DNA from: Cephalotus follicularis | Taxonomy: Eukaryota; Streptophyta; Magnoliopsida; Oxalidales; Cephalotaceae | NCBI GenBank assembly: GCA_001972305.1 | Contig: BDDD01001807.1 | Coordinates: 124,001 to 188,000 of the forward strand | Length of the DNA stretch: 64,000 nucleotides | Direction of reading: 5' to 3' | Shown here: one piece after another, positions 1-10,662 of the stretch | How positions within the stretch are numbered: position 1 is the first letter of the stretch | How the letters are laid out: each line of letters opens with the position of its first letter | Translations under genes and position numbers: made by a program | The notes under the pieces: generated by a model | The model's input: only the letters and a program-made list of their open reading frames with translations | Told to the model about the DNA's origin: nothing | The model's database searches: none

Positions 1-495
1 TTACCAATATTCAGCAGAACTGAGTCTCATATTAACTCTCGAGAAATGATTTTTTTCTCCCTTCCCATTGATACCAACAGCTCATTCTCAAACTTTAAAC
101 GAGAGAATTTAAAGAGACAGCTTTCCTTGAAAAAAAATGAAAACATTTTAACAATCACTAATCCATTCCAGCACAAACAATTAACAATCTGTAAACCATC
201 AACAAAAATTATGTACAATTTATGAGCCAATACAACAATAGATACAATGACTGCGTGCAAAACTACAAGATATCCAATATGATATACATCATCTACAATT
301 AAAATTCAAGATTAAGTGAACAAATGAAGAAAAATGGAAATTCAACCATAGTCTATCAATATTAAACAGTCACACGGACCCCTACTACGATACAATTTAA
401 AATAGAAGCCAATGATACAAGAAAAAAAAAACAAAGGCCTATAACAGCATATAATCACATCGATAATAAGGAATAACTTCAAAAGAGAAACATGC
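1..495 (-). other. NAP1 intron 3 (runs off the left edge)
   Basis: This stretch lies downstream of NAP1 exon 3 on the minus strand. I could not find the expected next exon (the GKHDEIETKF-type segment known in plant NAP1) in any frame here, so I read it as intron continuing past the window. It is AT-rich with no other recognisable feature. Confidence 0.55.
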
Positions 496-919
496 CTGTA
501 TCTCTCTAAGAACCTCAACCCGCTTCCTTATTTTCGGTGTTAAATTATCGAGAACGTCAGAGTGCTGCACAGCAAGATTCTGCAGTTTATTCTACACACA
601 AAAATCACAAACCCCAACCCCATTAGACATAGATAACATAATTAAAACAAAAATTTAATCGCTACATGACCAGAGAGTCCAATAAACAAACGCAAAAAAA
701 AAAAAAAGAAGCTAAACAAAACTGTTCTTAAACTAAACCGACCTTAAGAACATTAACGAGACCTGCGCGATCCTCTTCGTTAAGGGCTAAACACAAAACA
801 AACAAAACAAAAAACATGAGTTAAGACTAATAGCAAAGTAAAGTAGAGAGAAAGAAGTTAGGGTTTCAGTTACCGGCGGTGAGATCGGCCATAGAGAAGT
901 TGTTTTTATCGTTACTCAT
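496..919 (-). CDS. NAP1: Nucleosome assembly protein 1 (NAP1-like), first three exons
   Basis: Three exons on the minus strand, 919-874, 786-743 and 591-496, join in frame to give 62 residues. They read [20 protein letters not shown], then [20 protein letters not shown], then [20 protein letters not shown], ending IQ. This matches the start of plant NAP1, a histone H2A/H2B chaperone that shuttles between cytosol and nucleus. The start at 919 agrees with the family. Introns 1 and 2 have GT-AG ends. Intron 3 appears to begin with GC (CAG then GCATGT), a rarer donor class. The gene continues beyond position 1, so the NAP domain and the acidic tail are not visible. No lesion is seen, and it is probably a working gene. 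Confidence 0.88.
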
Positions 920-1024
920 TTGGGGATTTTGAAGAGAGAGGGAGAGGCTAAAACCCTAGAAATGAAAAAGCGAAGAAAATGAAGAGAGGAGATTTCGTGA
1001 TGATAAAGGGCTTGGTATATATGT
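920..1024 (-). promoter_or_regulatory. NAP1 5' UTR and core promoter
   Basis: On the minus strand a TATA-like CATATATACC lies at about 1024-1014, roughly 95-105 bases before the start codon. A telo-box-like word (AAACCCTA on the plus strand, 951-958) sits in the leader, and another (TTAGGGTTT on the plus strand, 858-866) sits in intron 1. Telo-boxes are known in plant promoters of growth-related genes. The positions are seen; regulatory use is inferred. Confidence 0.5.
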
Positions 1025-1168
1025 AAGGATCGTGGCCTCTCCTTTAAACAAAAAACCTAACACCTGTGCCTCCCGCTGTTTTATTTATTTATTTTTCAGG
1101 TATGGATGTCACTAATTTTAAATCGGGTCAAATAGCTCTGTATTTTTATTTGACTGAATTCAGATAGT

Positions 1169-1180
1169 AATTAATAATTT
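1169..1180. repeat. Target-site duplication of the LINE (left copy)
   Basis: AATTAATAATTT at 1169-1180 recurs at 10651-10662, directly outside the two ends of the LINE. The left copy runs into the element's tail (poly-T on this strand). The match is 12 of 12 but AT-rich, so chance is not fully excluded. Confidence 0.65.
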
Positions 1181-1844
1181 TTTTTATTGAAAGATTAAGA
1201 GTTATATTAATCAGAGAAAAATACAATGAGCAGGACTACACTTGTGTACAAAAAAGATAGGGTGATCAAAGAAGCAAGTGGCTAGGCCGTCAAGAATAAG
1301 CCTATACACAAACTACCAAACAAAAACATGTTGGACATAAGGGGTATCCACAGATCAAAAGGATACCAGCAGCTAGGTACAACGCCTACTAGGAGGAAAA
1401 ACCTATTACAAAGAGACAAAACAGCCTATACAAGACTATGCCACAACAGATTTACAGGCATACTCATAAACAACACAACCATTAGCAATACCTACCAGCA
1501 AAGACCTAAACCGAAGTCAAAGCCCCTGCTATGCGACATCCTCACCAAAGGAATATGCAGCAAGAGACCTATAGGTATCAAACATCCATCATCCACAACA
1601 TCAATAGAGTACTCCACTGCCATCTACCAGGACCAGCACATAACCAGGGGGTTGCACTGCCAGCAGAAAAACAGCTGCACCCCACACAGCTCCATGATTT
1701 GGGCACATACCAGCAAGTACCAGGCGACTACACCACTGCAGGTCATACCAGGATCCAAAGGAACACCATCTCCTTACCACCCATACCCCTAGCCATCAGC
1801 ACCAGGCTCAAAGACTGGAATGCGATAGAGAAACCACAGCACCC

Positions 1845-3602
1845 TCACGACACACTTCGTGAGCTGTTAGCGGGCTCTCGGCCATAACTAAACAAGCTCG
1901 TAGGAAAATTCCAGTTAGAGAATAACTCACTGTTTGTCGGATTGTCAGCAACCCGAGTGAGGCCTCGACATTTACAATCGATGTCCAAAGTCTCTAGCTG
2001 GATGAGGCAGTCCCAATTGCGGAAAGTGTTTTTGAACAAACGATTGTTACGCTATATCCAGTAATGGTATATAACAGCAGTAAGAGAGAGTTTTGTGATC
2101 CATGACCTAAAAGAATTCCCCTGTAATCGCTCACATGTAGACAGGAAGTGGTTCCATATCCTGGCAGTGAACGGGCATGCGAAAAATAAATGGTCAATAG
2201 ATTCCTCCTGTCCACATCCAAAAGAGCAAAGAACATGCTGGACCACCCCCCATCTGTGCAGTTTGTCAAGCGTTCTATGGGCACCCCTGAAAGTTAACCA
2301 AAGATAAAAACTATGTTTCAGGATACGCCTCGAAAACCATACCACTTTTGACCACGGAACAGTCGGGTTATGCGGGATGAAGGCCTTACGAGCTTCATGT
2401 AGCGAGAACATGCCACCCTTCTTCATTCGGTGGATCGTGTCACAGCCTGCTGAAAGAGGAATTACGGATGTGATATTACTGATAACAATCAAGTCCCAGG
2501 AGAACAAAGGCCATTCCCACCTTCCCTCTCTGATAACACTACTGACCTTCGCTTCCTGAGGGAGTCTCGAGTCATGGATCACTGTCATTCCATGCTCATC
2601 AACGATAGAGGTCCCCAAAAACCAGGGGTCAAACCAAAGCGAGAAAGAGTTCCCGTCCTTCACTTCAAAGAAAACTTTATGGATCAGAAATTTCCTTGAA
2701 AGCAAGATATTCCTCCAGCTCCAAGAACAAGCTCCCGTGACTGGTGCCGCCCAGAAAAATTTGTTCTTTAACAGGACGACATAGCACCAATCAGTCCACA
2801 CCGAGGCCTTTCTACGGCATATATACCACCCAATTTTCATGATGGCAGCCCGATTCCAAGACCTGATATCCTTACCCAATCCCCCTTAAGCCTTGGGACT
2901 GCAAACTACACTCCATGCTACCTTGCCACCCTTTTTAGAACTGCTAACCCCATGCCATAGGAAGCTTCTTAGGATTTTGTCACAATCCTTTGTAACAGCA
3001 ACAAGAAGCAAGAAGGTACTGCACCAGAAAACTTGGATGCTAAACAACACCGACTGAAGGAGCTGCAATCTACCCCCAAAGGACAGTGAATTGCTCAGCC
3101 AGGATGAAGTTCTACTCATCAATTTGTCGACCAGGACCTTACACTCCATATGGGACAGTTTGGATGCTATCAGCGGGATGCCCAGATATCTAACCGGTAA
3201 GCTGACTTCAGAGATGTTCAGCAGGTTGATGATTCTCCTATTAGCCTCCCTACCAACATTTTCGAAGAAAATCTGGCTTTTATCAAGGTTAGGATGCAGC
3301 CCCGAGACAATCGCAAACTCAACCACAACTTCCTTGAGGAGAGAGAGGGTAGGTAAATCTGCCTTGGCAAATAGAAGGAGATCATCAACGAAAGTCAAAT
3401 GCTGGAGCCTCAAATCTTTGCACCTATGGTGGAATTGAAACTCTCGTTTGGCTAAAGCTTCCTTGAGGAGACATGATAGGTAATTCATACCAATGACAAA
3501 GAGATATGTGGAGATAGGCTCACCCTGCCTAAGCCCTTTAGAACTCTTGAAGAAACCATGAAGATAACCATTGACTGCCACCCTTCCTGATTTTTGGTCC
3601 AC
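1845..3602 (-). pseudogene. LINE ORF2, reverse transcriptase C-terminal half and zinc-finger region
   Basis: The frame 3602-2886 holds reverse transcriptase palm motifs (KGLRQGEPIS, then TFVDDLLLFA with the paired aspartates) and the thumb. The frame 2879-2052 carries the plant LINE C-terminal region (WSKVVWF then CSFGCGQEESIDHLFFACPF, a C-x3-C...H-x4-C pattern). These two frames are offset around 2880-2886. A stop at 2052-2054 is followed in the same frame by more family-like sequence (RNNRLFKNTF) to about 1845. So this part has at least one frame break and one internal stop. There is no RNase H domain, unlike the second LINE in this window. Confidence 0.85.
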
Positions 3603-4032
3603 TCTCCATCTTCCTTCTGAATTTTGACTATGGTATTTCTAGCTTGCCTCACTTTGACCACTCTATGAAAAAATGCAAAATTGGAGTCCCCCAAGCTTAA
3701 CCATTGTACTCTAGACTTTTGTTTTAGGAAGGACTCATCAACCCTGCTGGCTTTGTGATACTTCTCTATCAGCTGTTTCTCAGAATTATGAGCTGTCTCA
3801 TTTGTTGGATCCCCATCCAAAATTGCCTGGTGGACACCTATGGCTTGTTTGAGTTTAGCACAATCCCTGACCGGGTCCTTCAAATGATTTCTATGAAGGT
3901 CCTTGAGAGTTGGTTTGAGCATCCTGAGTTTCTTACCCACAACCTCCAGCAAAGAGCCCTCCACATGCCTAGACCAAACCTCCTCTACCACTCACAGGAA
4001 AGAAGGGTGGGAAGCCCACGCATTGAGGTACT
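3596..4032 (-). pseudogene. Duplicated LINE ORF2 segment (endonuclease-RT linker)
   Basis: This segment encodes the region from about LNAWASHPSF to GEWTKNQE and closely matches 7712-8155. At its left edge it joins directly to the later reverse-transcriptase half (GRVAVNG), skipping the N-terminal part of the domain. At its right edge it meets the LTR-like insert at 4033. The shared word ttcctgatttttggtcc at both copies marks the left limit of the duplication. It is not a separate LINE insertion, because only one 3' tail and one pair of target duplications are found. Confidence 0.8.
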
Positions 4033-5379
4033 TGTGTAACACCCCCGATTCGGAGGGAGTCGTCACGGGTCCTAATCCGAAACTAAACATAACCTATCTT
4101 ATAACGTGGCTCAATTTTTATTTTTTTTATCAAAATATTAACTCGTCTTTTATTCAAAATTGCGTGACGGTCTAAACATAACATTTATAATCCAAGACAT
4201 AGTCTGAAAACTTTATTCATAATCCGAAAACTTTAATATAAACCAAAAGTTTAAACATAATTCTAAGTCATAAACTGAAAGACTTAATATAGTTCAAATA
4301 AGGATCTAACATGACCATAAAAATAACTAAGTATAAACGAGTCCATCTCCTAAGTGATCCTTATCATAGGTGACATCTCGCTCATCACACATAGCCCGGA
4401 TGCTGTCCCATAGTACCTGCTGCATGGAAACAAAAACGCGGTTGAGCAAACCTCAGTACGGATATAGAATCTAAAACATAAAACGATAATTTATGAGATA
4501 GAAAAATACCTGAATCTTTAAGTATCATATACTTTATGCATAAAATAATTTAACATTAATTTCAAAAAGAGTGAAGGTAAGTAGTCATACAATAAATTTA
4601 AAACGAATATTAAATTTTCAAGCGTTATTCAATTTCAAAACATAATCTAAGTTCAAAATCCCAAAACATATTCAAAACGAAAAATAACAAACAGAGACTT
4701 ATCCGATTCCATAATCTCATTACCGAGATCCAAAGCGCATACACATATGCGAAGTTGCAAGGGGTTTGCAAGGCCCACATGCCAAACGGAAGAACGTGTA
4801 CGGCACTACACAATCGATCCCCAAAATCAGAATCCATAACATAACAAAAACTAGAGTATACTCATACGCCTCTATCACAAAATCGGATCCATAAATCCAT
4901 CTCATGGGATTTATTCAAAACAAAGAGAGACGTCGTAGTCGCATCACACTGCTACGGAAGTGTCACGTCCCCATGCCAGACCCACGACGTACCCATGGTA
5001 CCTCCATAGGTAGGAAATATCTCTGTGCATATCTTTATTTTAAAAACATCTCTTTATTTTTAATATCAATTTAAAAATGTATACACGTTTTCTAAACATA
5101 TTCTGGACGTAGTAAAAACATTACATAGCATCAACTCATTTATTTTCCACTGTAAAGAGATGATCATTTCTTAACATACCGTAACGTATCTTAACATAAA
5201 AATATAGTTGGAAACGTTTAATTTCATAAAATATTAAAAACCAATTTATTTACGTAACATATAAAACATAATCAAGTCTATAAAATGAAATCATAGAATA
5301 AAACTGATTTTAGTTTGAAAATCAAATAGCCAAGGAACGATAGAATTCCATACATTAATTATAAAGTAAAACATGACAG

Positions 5380-5935
5380 TTTCAATAAAATCGGCTAACC
5401 AAAGAAAGAAGGACATCCGTACGTTTTCCATAAATAAAACTATCTTTTTACTATAAAAATAGTAGGAGGGTGTCAAAGAACGAAACATCCGTACAAAAAC
5501 ATATTTTAATTCATTTTAGTAAGACCGGAGGAATAAGCCAAAGAGCAGAAAATCCGTACGTTATTCATAAAAATATAAAACTGAATTTATTTAGATAAAA
5601 TCGAAGGAGATATCGAAGAACAAAAAATCCGTACGTTATTCATAAAGTAAAACTAACATTTTTACTCTAATAAAATCAATAGGAGCGCCAAAAAAAGAAT
5701 GATCCGTACATAAAATATATTTGCATTCATTTTAGTAAAACCGAAGGAATAAGCCAAGAACGAAGAATCCGTATATTTTCATAAAAACATATAACTGATT
5801 CATTTTTATAAAATCACCAGAGTATATCAAGGAACGAAGATCCGTACAAAATATATTTTAATTCATTTCAGTAAGACCGAAGGGTTAAGCCAAAGAGCAG
5901 AAAATCCGTACCTTAAGCGATCACAAAATAACTTT
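5380..5935 (+). repeat. Imperfect tandem repeat around ATCCGTAC
   Basis: Seven or eight degenerate units of roughly 60-100 bases. Each has a word like AAGAACGAA, then ATCCGTAC, then ATTCATAAA, alternating with TAAGACCGAAGGAATAAGCC-like words. It lies inside the LTR-like block and was read by eye. Confidence 0.6.
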
Positions 5936-6125
5936 ACGAATTGATCAACAATTTAAAAGTCCCTCGAAGCACAACAATCTAAAAGATACAATACCATTCA
6001 TACAAGGGTTCAAAATCACTTTCAAACATCAAACAGTAATTTAACAATGCTTAAAACATGCTCCAATTCATTACAAAACCAAACGGATGACAAAACTTGA
6101 AACCAGAAAATTTTCTGGGTAATTC

Positions 6126-6280
6126 CAGTCGACTACTCAAAGGTGGCAGTCGACTACACAACATAGGCAGCCGACTACTCAATCTGGGTTGAATCCAGTT
6201 GACTGGGACAGGGGTCCTGTCGACTGCTGAAGGCCAAACAGTCGACTGTTTCAAGAGGCAGTCGACTGTTCTGAGCGACA
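6126..6280 (+). repeat. Cluster of CAGTCGACT-type words
   Basis: About eight copies of a word related to CAGTCGACT(AC/GT)T are spaced 15-30 bases apart, several with the palindrome GTCGAC. They sit near the middle of the LTR-like block and are far more dense than chance. Confidence 0.7.
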
Positions 6281-7249
6281 GAACAGCAAAAACACAACAA
6301 TTCAATTCCAATTTTCTGTCAAAATCATGTTACAACATTACCAGATGATCTCAAACACTTATATTGGTCTTATGTGACTTACTAGTTTCCATTTAAACAC
6401 CAAGAATCATACAATGGTGATCACACTTTTTAAAGAGAAGCAAGTTCCAATTTTTATATGCATAACCATGTGTTAGATTCTTGTCAAACCTTTACTGTTA
6501 AATCCAAAACCAGTTTAGTACAATTACTAGACTTCCCAGGACTTACTAATAGTCTCAAGACATCAGCAAAACATGCATGACAAGGAGCAAAACAAAACTA
6601 ACATACTAGCAGCCTATGAACATGCAACTTGATGGCATAAAACGAAACTCACTGCTATGCCAAATTAACAGAGGAATACCAACCTGATTCAGTGAAGCAA
6701 GAAGACAATAACATGTCCTAATCCTTGCAAATTCGGCTCCCAAACTCAAGAAAACAATGATGGCATGTGACAATGGTAATAGGCATACATAACAGAAAAT
6801 ATAAAGAGCAAAATCTGCTGGGTATGGAAAGGAGCAATCACAATCTTATTAGTTAAGGAATTAGGGCAGAAATTCGGGCTTGATAGGGAGAAGGAGAAGG
6901 AAAGAATCGGTTTGGGCAGAAGAAGGAAGAAAAAACGTGAGAGAGAGGGAGAGGGAAAAATAGATCGTAATATGTTTTAAAATAGGAAAAAGGGTTTATT
7001 TCCCAAAATGCTAAAATTTTGCCATAATACATTATAAAAACTGATTTAAAATTAATTTACAATATAATAAAATTAATTCCATTAATTTTACTTATTCACG
7101 TACATAGTCCAATTAATATTCAATAGCCCGAAATTAACGTCTTTAAGCCTAAAACGTAAAAGCCCAAATTAATATTCACCAACCATATTAATATTTTAAA
7201 AACTGATTTTTAAAATACAAAACAATAAGTTTTTATTTTTCCATAATCC

Positions 7250-8890
7250 TTATTCCCTTATGATGCTGTCCAGCACCGGCTTAATCCTTCTAGCTATCAC
7301 TTTGGAGATTGTTTTATACAAGAAATTGCAGCATGCAATCGGCCTAAAGTCCTTTAACTCCGAAGGGCTGGGCGATTTTGGAATTAGGCACAAAATGGTA
7401 GCATTAGTTCCTCTAGGCATCCTCACGAGGGAGAAGAAGGACAAGATAGCTTGGACCACCTCCTGTCCAACTATGGACCATGCATCCTTAAAGAACCGTC
7501 CACTATACCCATCCGGACCTGGAGCCTTATCCAAGTTTTGGGACCACATAGCCTCGTCTATTTCCTGGGCAATAACATCATTCCCCATAGCCTCTCTTTG
7601 CAGAGCATCAGTCCCTTCCCCATACCTAGCGAAGTTAGACCTTCCCAGATTACCTTGCTCATGGAGGAGGTTGGTGAAATATCTCACACTTTCCCTTCCC
7701 ACCTCTTCCTGATTTTTGGTCCACTCTCCATCTTCCTTCTGAATTTTGACTATGGTATTTCTAGCTTGCCTCACTTTGACCACTCTATGAAAAAATGCAG
7801 AATTGGAGTCCCTCAAGCTTAACCATTGTACTCTAGACTTTTGTTTTAGGAAGGATTCCTCAACCCTGCTGGCTTTGTGATACTTCTCTATCAGCTGTTT
7901 CTCAGAATTATGAGCTGTCTCATTTGTTGGATCCCCATCCAAAATTGCCTGCTGGACACCTATGGCTTGTTTGAGTTTAGCACAATCCCTGACCGGGTCC
8001 TTGAAATGATTTCTATGAAGGTCCTTGAGAGTTGGTTTGAGCATCCTGAGTTTCTTACCCATAACCTCTAGCAAAGAGCCCTCCACACGCCTAGACCAAA
8101 CCTCCTCTACCACTCGCAGGAAAGAAGGGTGGGAAGCCCACGCATTGAGGTACTTGAAAGGTCGTACACCCTGATTGTTAAACCTTTGCAGAGGCAGAAT
8201 GCAAGGCAAGTGGTCAGAAATGCCAAGGGGAAGGAAATGTGCCTGGCAATCACTGAACTCCTTAAACCAACACCAGTTGCCCATAACCCTGTCAATCTTC
8301 TTAGCAACCACCCCGCTCCCTGATCTTTTGTTGCTCCAAGAAAATAAGTGCCCTGTCTGGCTTAAGTCTTCAATTTCACACTTTCTGATGCAGTGATCAA
8401 ATTCAATCATGGGTTTGGATACCAGAGGCCTCTCCCCACTGTGTTCCTTGAGGTAACGCAAGACATTGAGGTCGCCAAGGACAACCCACGACCTTCCAAT
8501 GAAGCTGGATGAGTGGTGAATGAAGTTGTCCCAAAGGTCCCTCATTTCCCTATAGTCACAGCTGCCATACACAATCGAAACATAAAGCTCAGACTCCCCA
8601 ATAACCAGATTGCCATGAATAGCCTGATGAGAGATGCCTAACACTGTAAACTGAATAGAGGACGGGTTCCACAACACCCATATCCTGCCTAGCAGAGAAT
8701 GGGCATGGTTCGTGACTGATATCCACCCAAAGGGCAATCCCCTTGCAATACGATCTTTATTCCCAGCTCTAACTCTAGTCTCCAGAAAGCCCATGAAGGC
8801 AATATTATTCTTCAAAATCAGAGATTTAACCTCCCTCTATTTGATGGGATCATTCAAACCCCTTATGTTCCAACATGCTCCATTAATCAT
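7250..8890 (-). pseudogene. LINE ORF2, endonuclease and N-terminal reverse transcriptase
   Basis: The ORF2 start is at 8890 (MINGACWNIRGLND), overlapping the ORF1 stop. A TAG follows at codon 18, after DPIK, and the rest is open from 8815 to 7250 (521 residues). The apurinic-type endonuclease shows WNIRGLN, FLETR, GDLNVLRY and GISDHLP, the usual catalytic blocks. Then come the linker (SLRDSNSAFFHRVVK) and the first reverse-transcriptase motifs (KAPGPDGYSGRFFK, LIPKSPSP, DFRPIACCN). It stops at the LTR-like insert after SIIRE. The single stop in the endonuclease would inactivate this copy. Confidence 0.87.
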
Positions 8891-10403
8891 TATAACTAGT
8901 GAGAGTTCCTACTTTGGCATGTAGGAAGGCTTTTCTTTTTCTTCTTTCTACTGTTACTACTACTCCCAGTTGGGTTAGAACTCCATCACGTCTGGTCTTT
9001 GGAACATCTATGATGGGATCCATTTGGAGTTGACCTTCTATATTCTTAATCTTTAGGGCCAACGGGTTTACACTAGGGGATGCCGTAGAAGGGGACACCA
9101 CATCAGCATTCCTATCCTTGTCAGGAGTTTTGGGGACCTCTATGTTCCTAGGAGGGACATAGATCCCCTGGTGCTTCATGGCCGGTTTGAGAGTAGGAAC
9201 CTGGGGAGCCACCGCTTCGCCCAGCTTCTCTTTGCCTTTTCCTTTCACTGCCACCCAACCTTTCGAGTCAGTGTTACCCTTAGACACCTCCAACAGGGAA
9301 GAAGGCCTAACCGGACAGGCCCTCGTGGGATGATCAAACACCTTACAACACTCGCACACTGGAGGCTTCCAGCTATACTCAACTTTTACTTCCACAATAG
9401 CTCCACTCATCTTCTTAGTCTTGATAACATCCGGGAACGCTCTGTCAGCACTCATCTCCACACAAATTCTTGCAAAGCTAATCATCTGTTTAGCTTCAGT
9501 GGCTGGGTCCATATGGAGAGGAGTCCCCAGGACGCTGGCTAGGTGGCTAAGCCCCCGAGTCGTCCAGTACTCCATAGGGATGTTCATTAATTTAACCCAC
9601 ACTGGGATTTTGGTGAAGCCGCTACTGATAGGGGGCAAATCCCTCTCCCATAGCCTAAGAGCCAAGTGGACTCCCCACACATCCCAAGGACCATTGTCCA
9701 AAATCCAATTCCTCACATCCCCCGTTTCACACTTGAAGACGAAAATTCCATTATCAGCAATATGGATAGAGAACTTACCGGCTACACTCCACTTCTTGCA
9801 CAAGACTGATTGCAGGGAATGAAACGGAATCTTTTTCCCCACAAAGAAGCCCACAAGGGCATGCTCCCACTCATTGGCACCCTCTATCAGTACCTCCTCT
9901 GACAATTCCTCCATGCTCTCCCCATTGTGGATAACCGGAGCAATGTAGGTTAGTCTTTGGGTCTCACTTCTAGCATTTTGAAATAGGTGGGCCCATGGCT
10001 TCCTACCTTCTTCTCCTGGAATCCCAGGCTCGCTTCTTGCTTCCCCTTTCTCCTTGCGGGGAACATCCTCATTAACCTTTCCCATGCTCGTCGATGCACT
10101 TTGCACATGAGCAGTGCCAATGCTGGATGCCGGGGGGGCGTCCTCTCTCGCAGCTACTATCACTGACACGCTACCTGATGTGACTTCAATGCCTTTTGTA
10201 GCCAAATCTACCGCTTGGCAAACCTTGAGTTCCATAGAGCTAGACCAGTCGCTGAGCTCTCTTTGTTGGATCAAAGATCCATTTTCTCCTTGAGCCTCCG
10301 GCGGTGTTTCCTCAACCACCGTGTCACCAGAGAAAGATGGGATCGAAACAGGGGAAATGATGTCAAGCGGGCTAGACACGTCTGCTAGCGTTGCAGATGC
10401 CAT
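8883..10403 (-). CDS. LINE ORF1 protein (DUF4283 plus CCHC zinc knuckle)
   Basis: The open frame extends back to 10517. I prefer the start at 10403 (MASATLADVS), which gives 506 residues, because the upstream residues (PSFSPIPFPSLP) look like translated leader. A DUF4283-type domain runs from about WEHALVGFFVGKK to VWVKLMNIPMEYW, followed by SWKPPVCECCKVFDHPTRAC, a C-x2-C-x4-H-x4-C knuckle. This is the RNA-binding, gag-like protein of plant L1 elements, which coats the LINE RNA. The frame is intact. Its last codons overlap the ORF2 start by eight bases. Confidence 0.85.
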   Translation of the reverse strand: MASATLADVSSPLDIISPVSIPSFSGDTVVEETPPEAQGENGSLIQQRELSDWSSSMELKVCQAVDLATKGIEVTSGSVSVIVAAREDAPPASSIGTAHVQSASTSMGKVNEDVPRKEKGEARSEPGIPGEEGRKPWAHLFQNARSETQRLTYIAPVIHNGESMEELSEEVLIEGANEWEHALVGFFVGKKIPFHSLQSVLCKKWSVAGKFSIHIADNGIFVFKCETGDVRNWILDNGPWDVWGVHLALRLWERDLPPISSGFTKIPVWVKLMNIPMEYWTTRGLSHLASVLGTPLHMDPATEAKQMISFARICVEMSADRAFPDVIKTKKMSGAIVEVKVEYSWKPPVCECCKVFDHPTRACPVRPSSLLEVSKGNTDSKGWVAVKGKGKEKLGEAVAPQVPTLKPAMKHQGIYVPPRNIEVPKTPDKDRNADVVSPSTASPSVNPLALKIKNIEGQLQMDPIIDVPKTRRDGVLTQLGVVVTVERRKRKAFLHAKVGTLTSYND

Positions 10404-10650
10404 GGCACAACACCGCAGCGAACGGGGGGTGGGGGGGTTGGGAAGAGACGGGAATGGAATGGGCGAAAAGGAGGGAAACAGACAAATGACAAGATAAATA
10501 GGGACTGGGTGGGACAAGAAGAAAGAAAACAGAATGGTTGCAAAAGCTAGGTAAGGGAGAGGGTTCTAAAGAGAAGGAAGAGCTTTTCTCTCTAACCCAT
10601 TGGTTTGCTTTTTTTAAAAGGTAATAAGAACTTCTGTATACAACTGCTAA
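10404..10650 (-). other. LINE 5' UTR
   Basis: Pyrimidine-rich on the minus strand (CTCTTCCTTCTCTTTAG and TTTCTTTCTTCTTG), as is common for plant LINE leaders, with no coding signal. The exact 5' end rests on the target duplication at 10651. Confidence 0.5.
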
Positions 10651-10662
10651 AATTAATAATTT

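Larger units (their letters stand above)
4033..7250 (+). mobile_element. LTR-like block, probable Ty3/gypsy solo LTR inside the LINE
   Basis: The block starts TGTAACACCCCCGATTCGG, a start typical of long plant chromovirus (Tekay/Del-type) LTRs. At 4437-4460 it has the phrase cggttgagcaaacctcagtac, common in those LTRs. It is AT-rich, has no coding frame, and carries two internal repeat arrays. A clean CA end and a target duplication are not visible on the right, where LINE sequence resumes near 7250. I infer a single LTR left by recombination; the lineage is tentative. It is a fossil. Confidence 0.5.
1181..10650 (-). mobile_element. L1-type LINE, rearranged and interrupted by an LTR-like insert
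   Basis: A non-LTR retrotransposon on the minus strand. The 3' tail is at 1181-1190 and the 5' end is near 10650. ORF1 (8883-10403) and the 5' part of ORF2 (7250-8890) are followed by an inserted 3.2-kb LTR-like block (4033-7250), then a second copy of an ORF2 segment (3596-4032), then the 3' half of reverse transcriptase and the C-terminal zinc-finger region (1845-3602) and a 3' UTR (1191-1845). The same 3' UTR ends a truncated copy at 27529-27846, which fixes the family's 3' boundary. About 80 residues of reverse transcriptase between the two halves are absent, so this copy is dead. Subtracting the insert leaves about 6.25 kb, a normal plant L1 size. Confidence 0.85.

Noticed and set aside
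1328-1887. Two overlapping plus-strand open frames of 154 and 118 codons
   Set aside because: They lie in the LINE 3' UTR on the opposite strand, have low-complexity content, and match no family.
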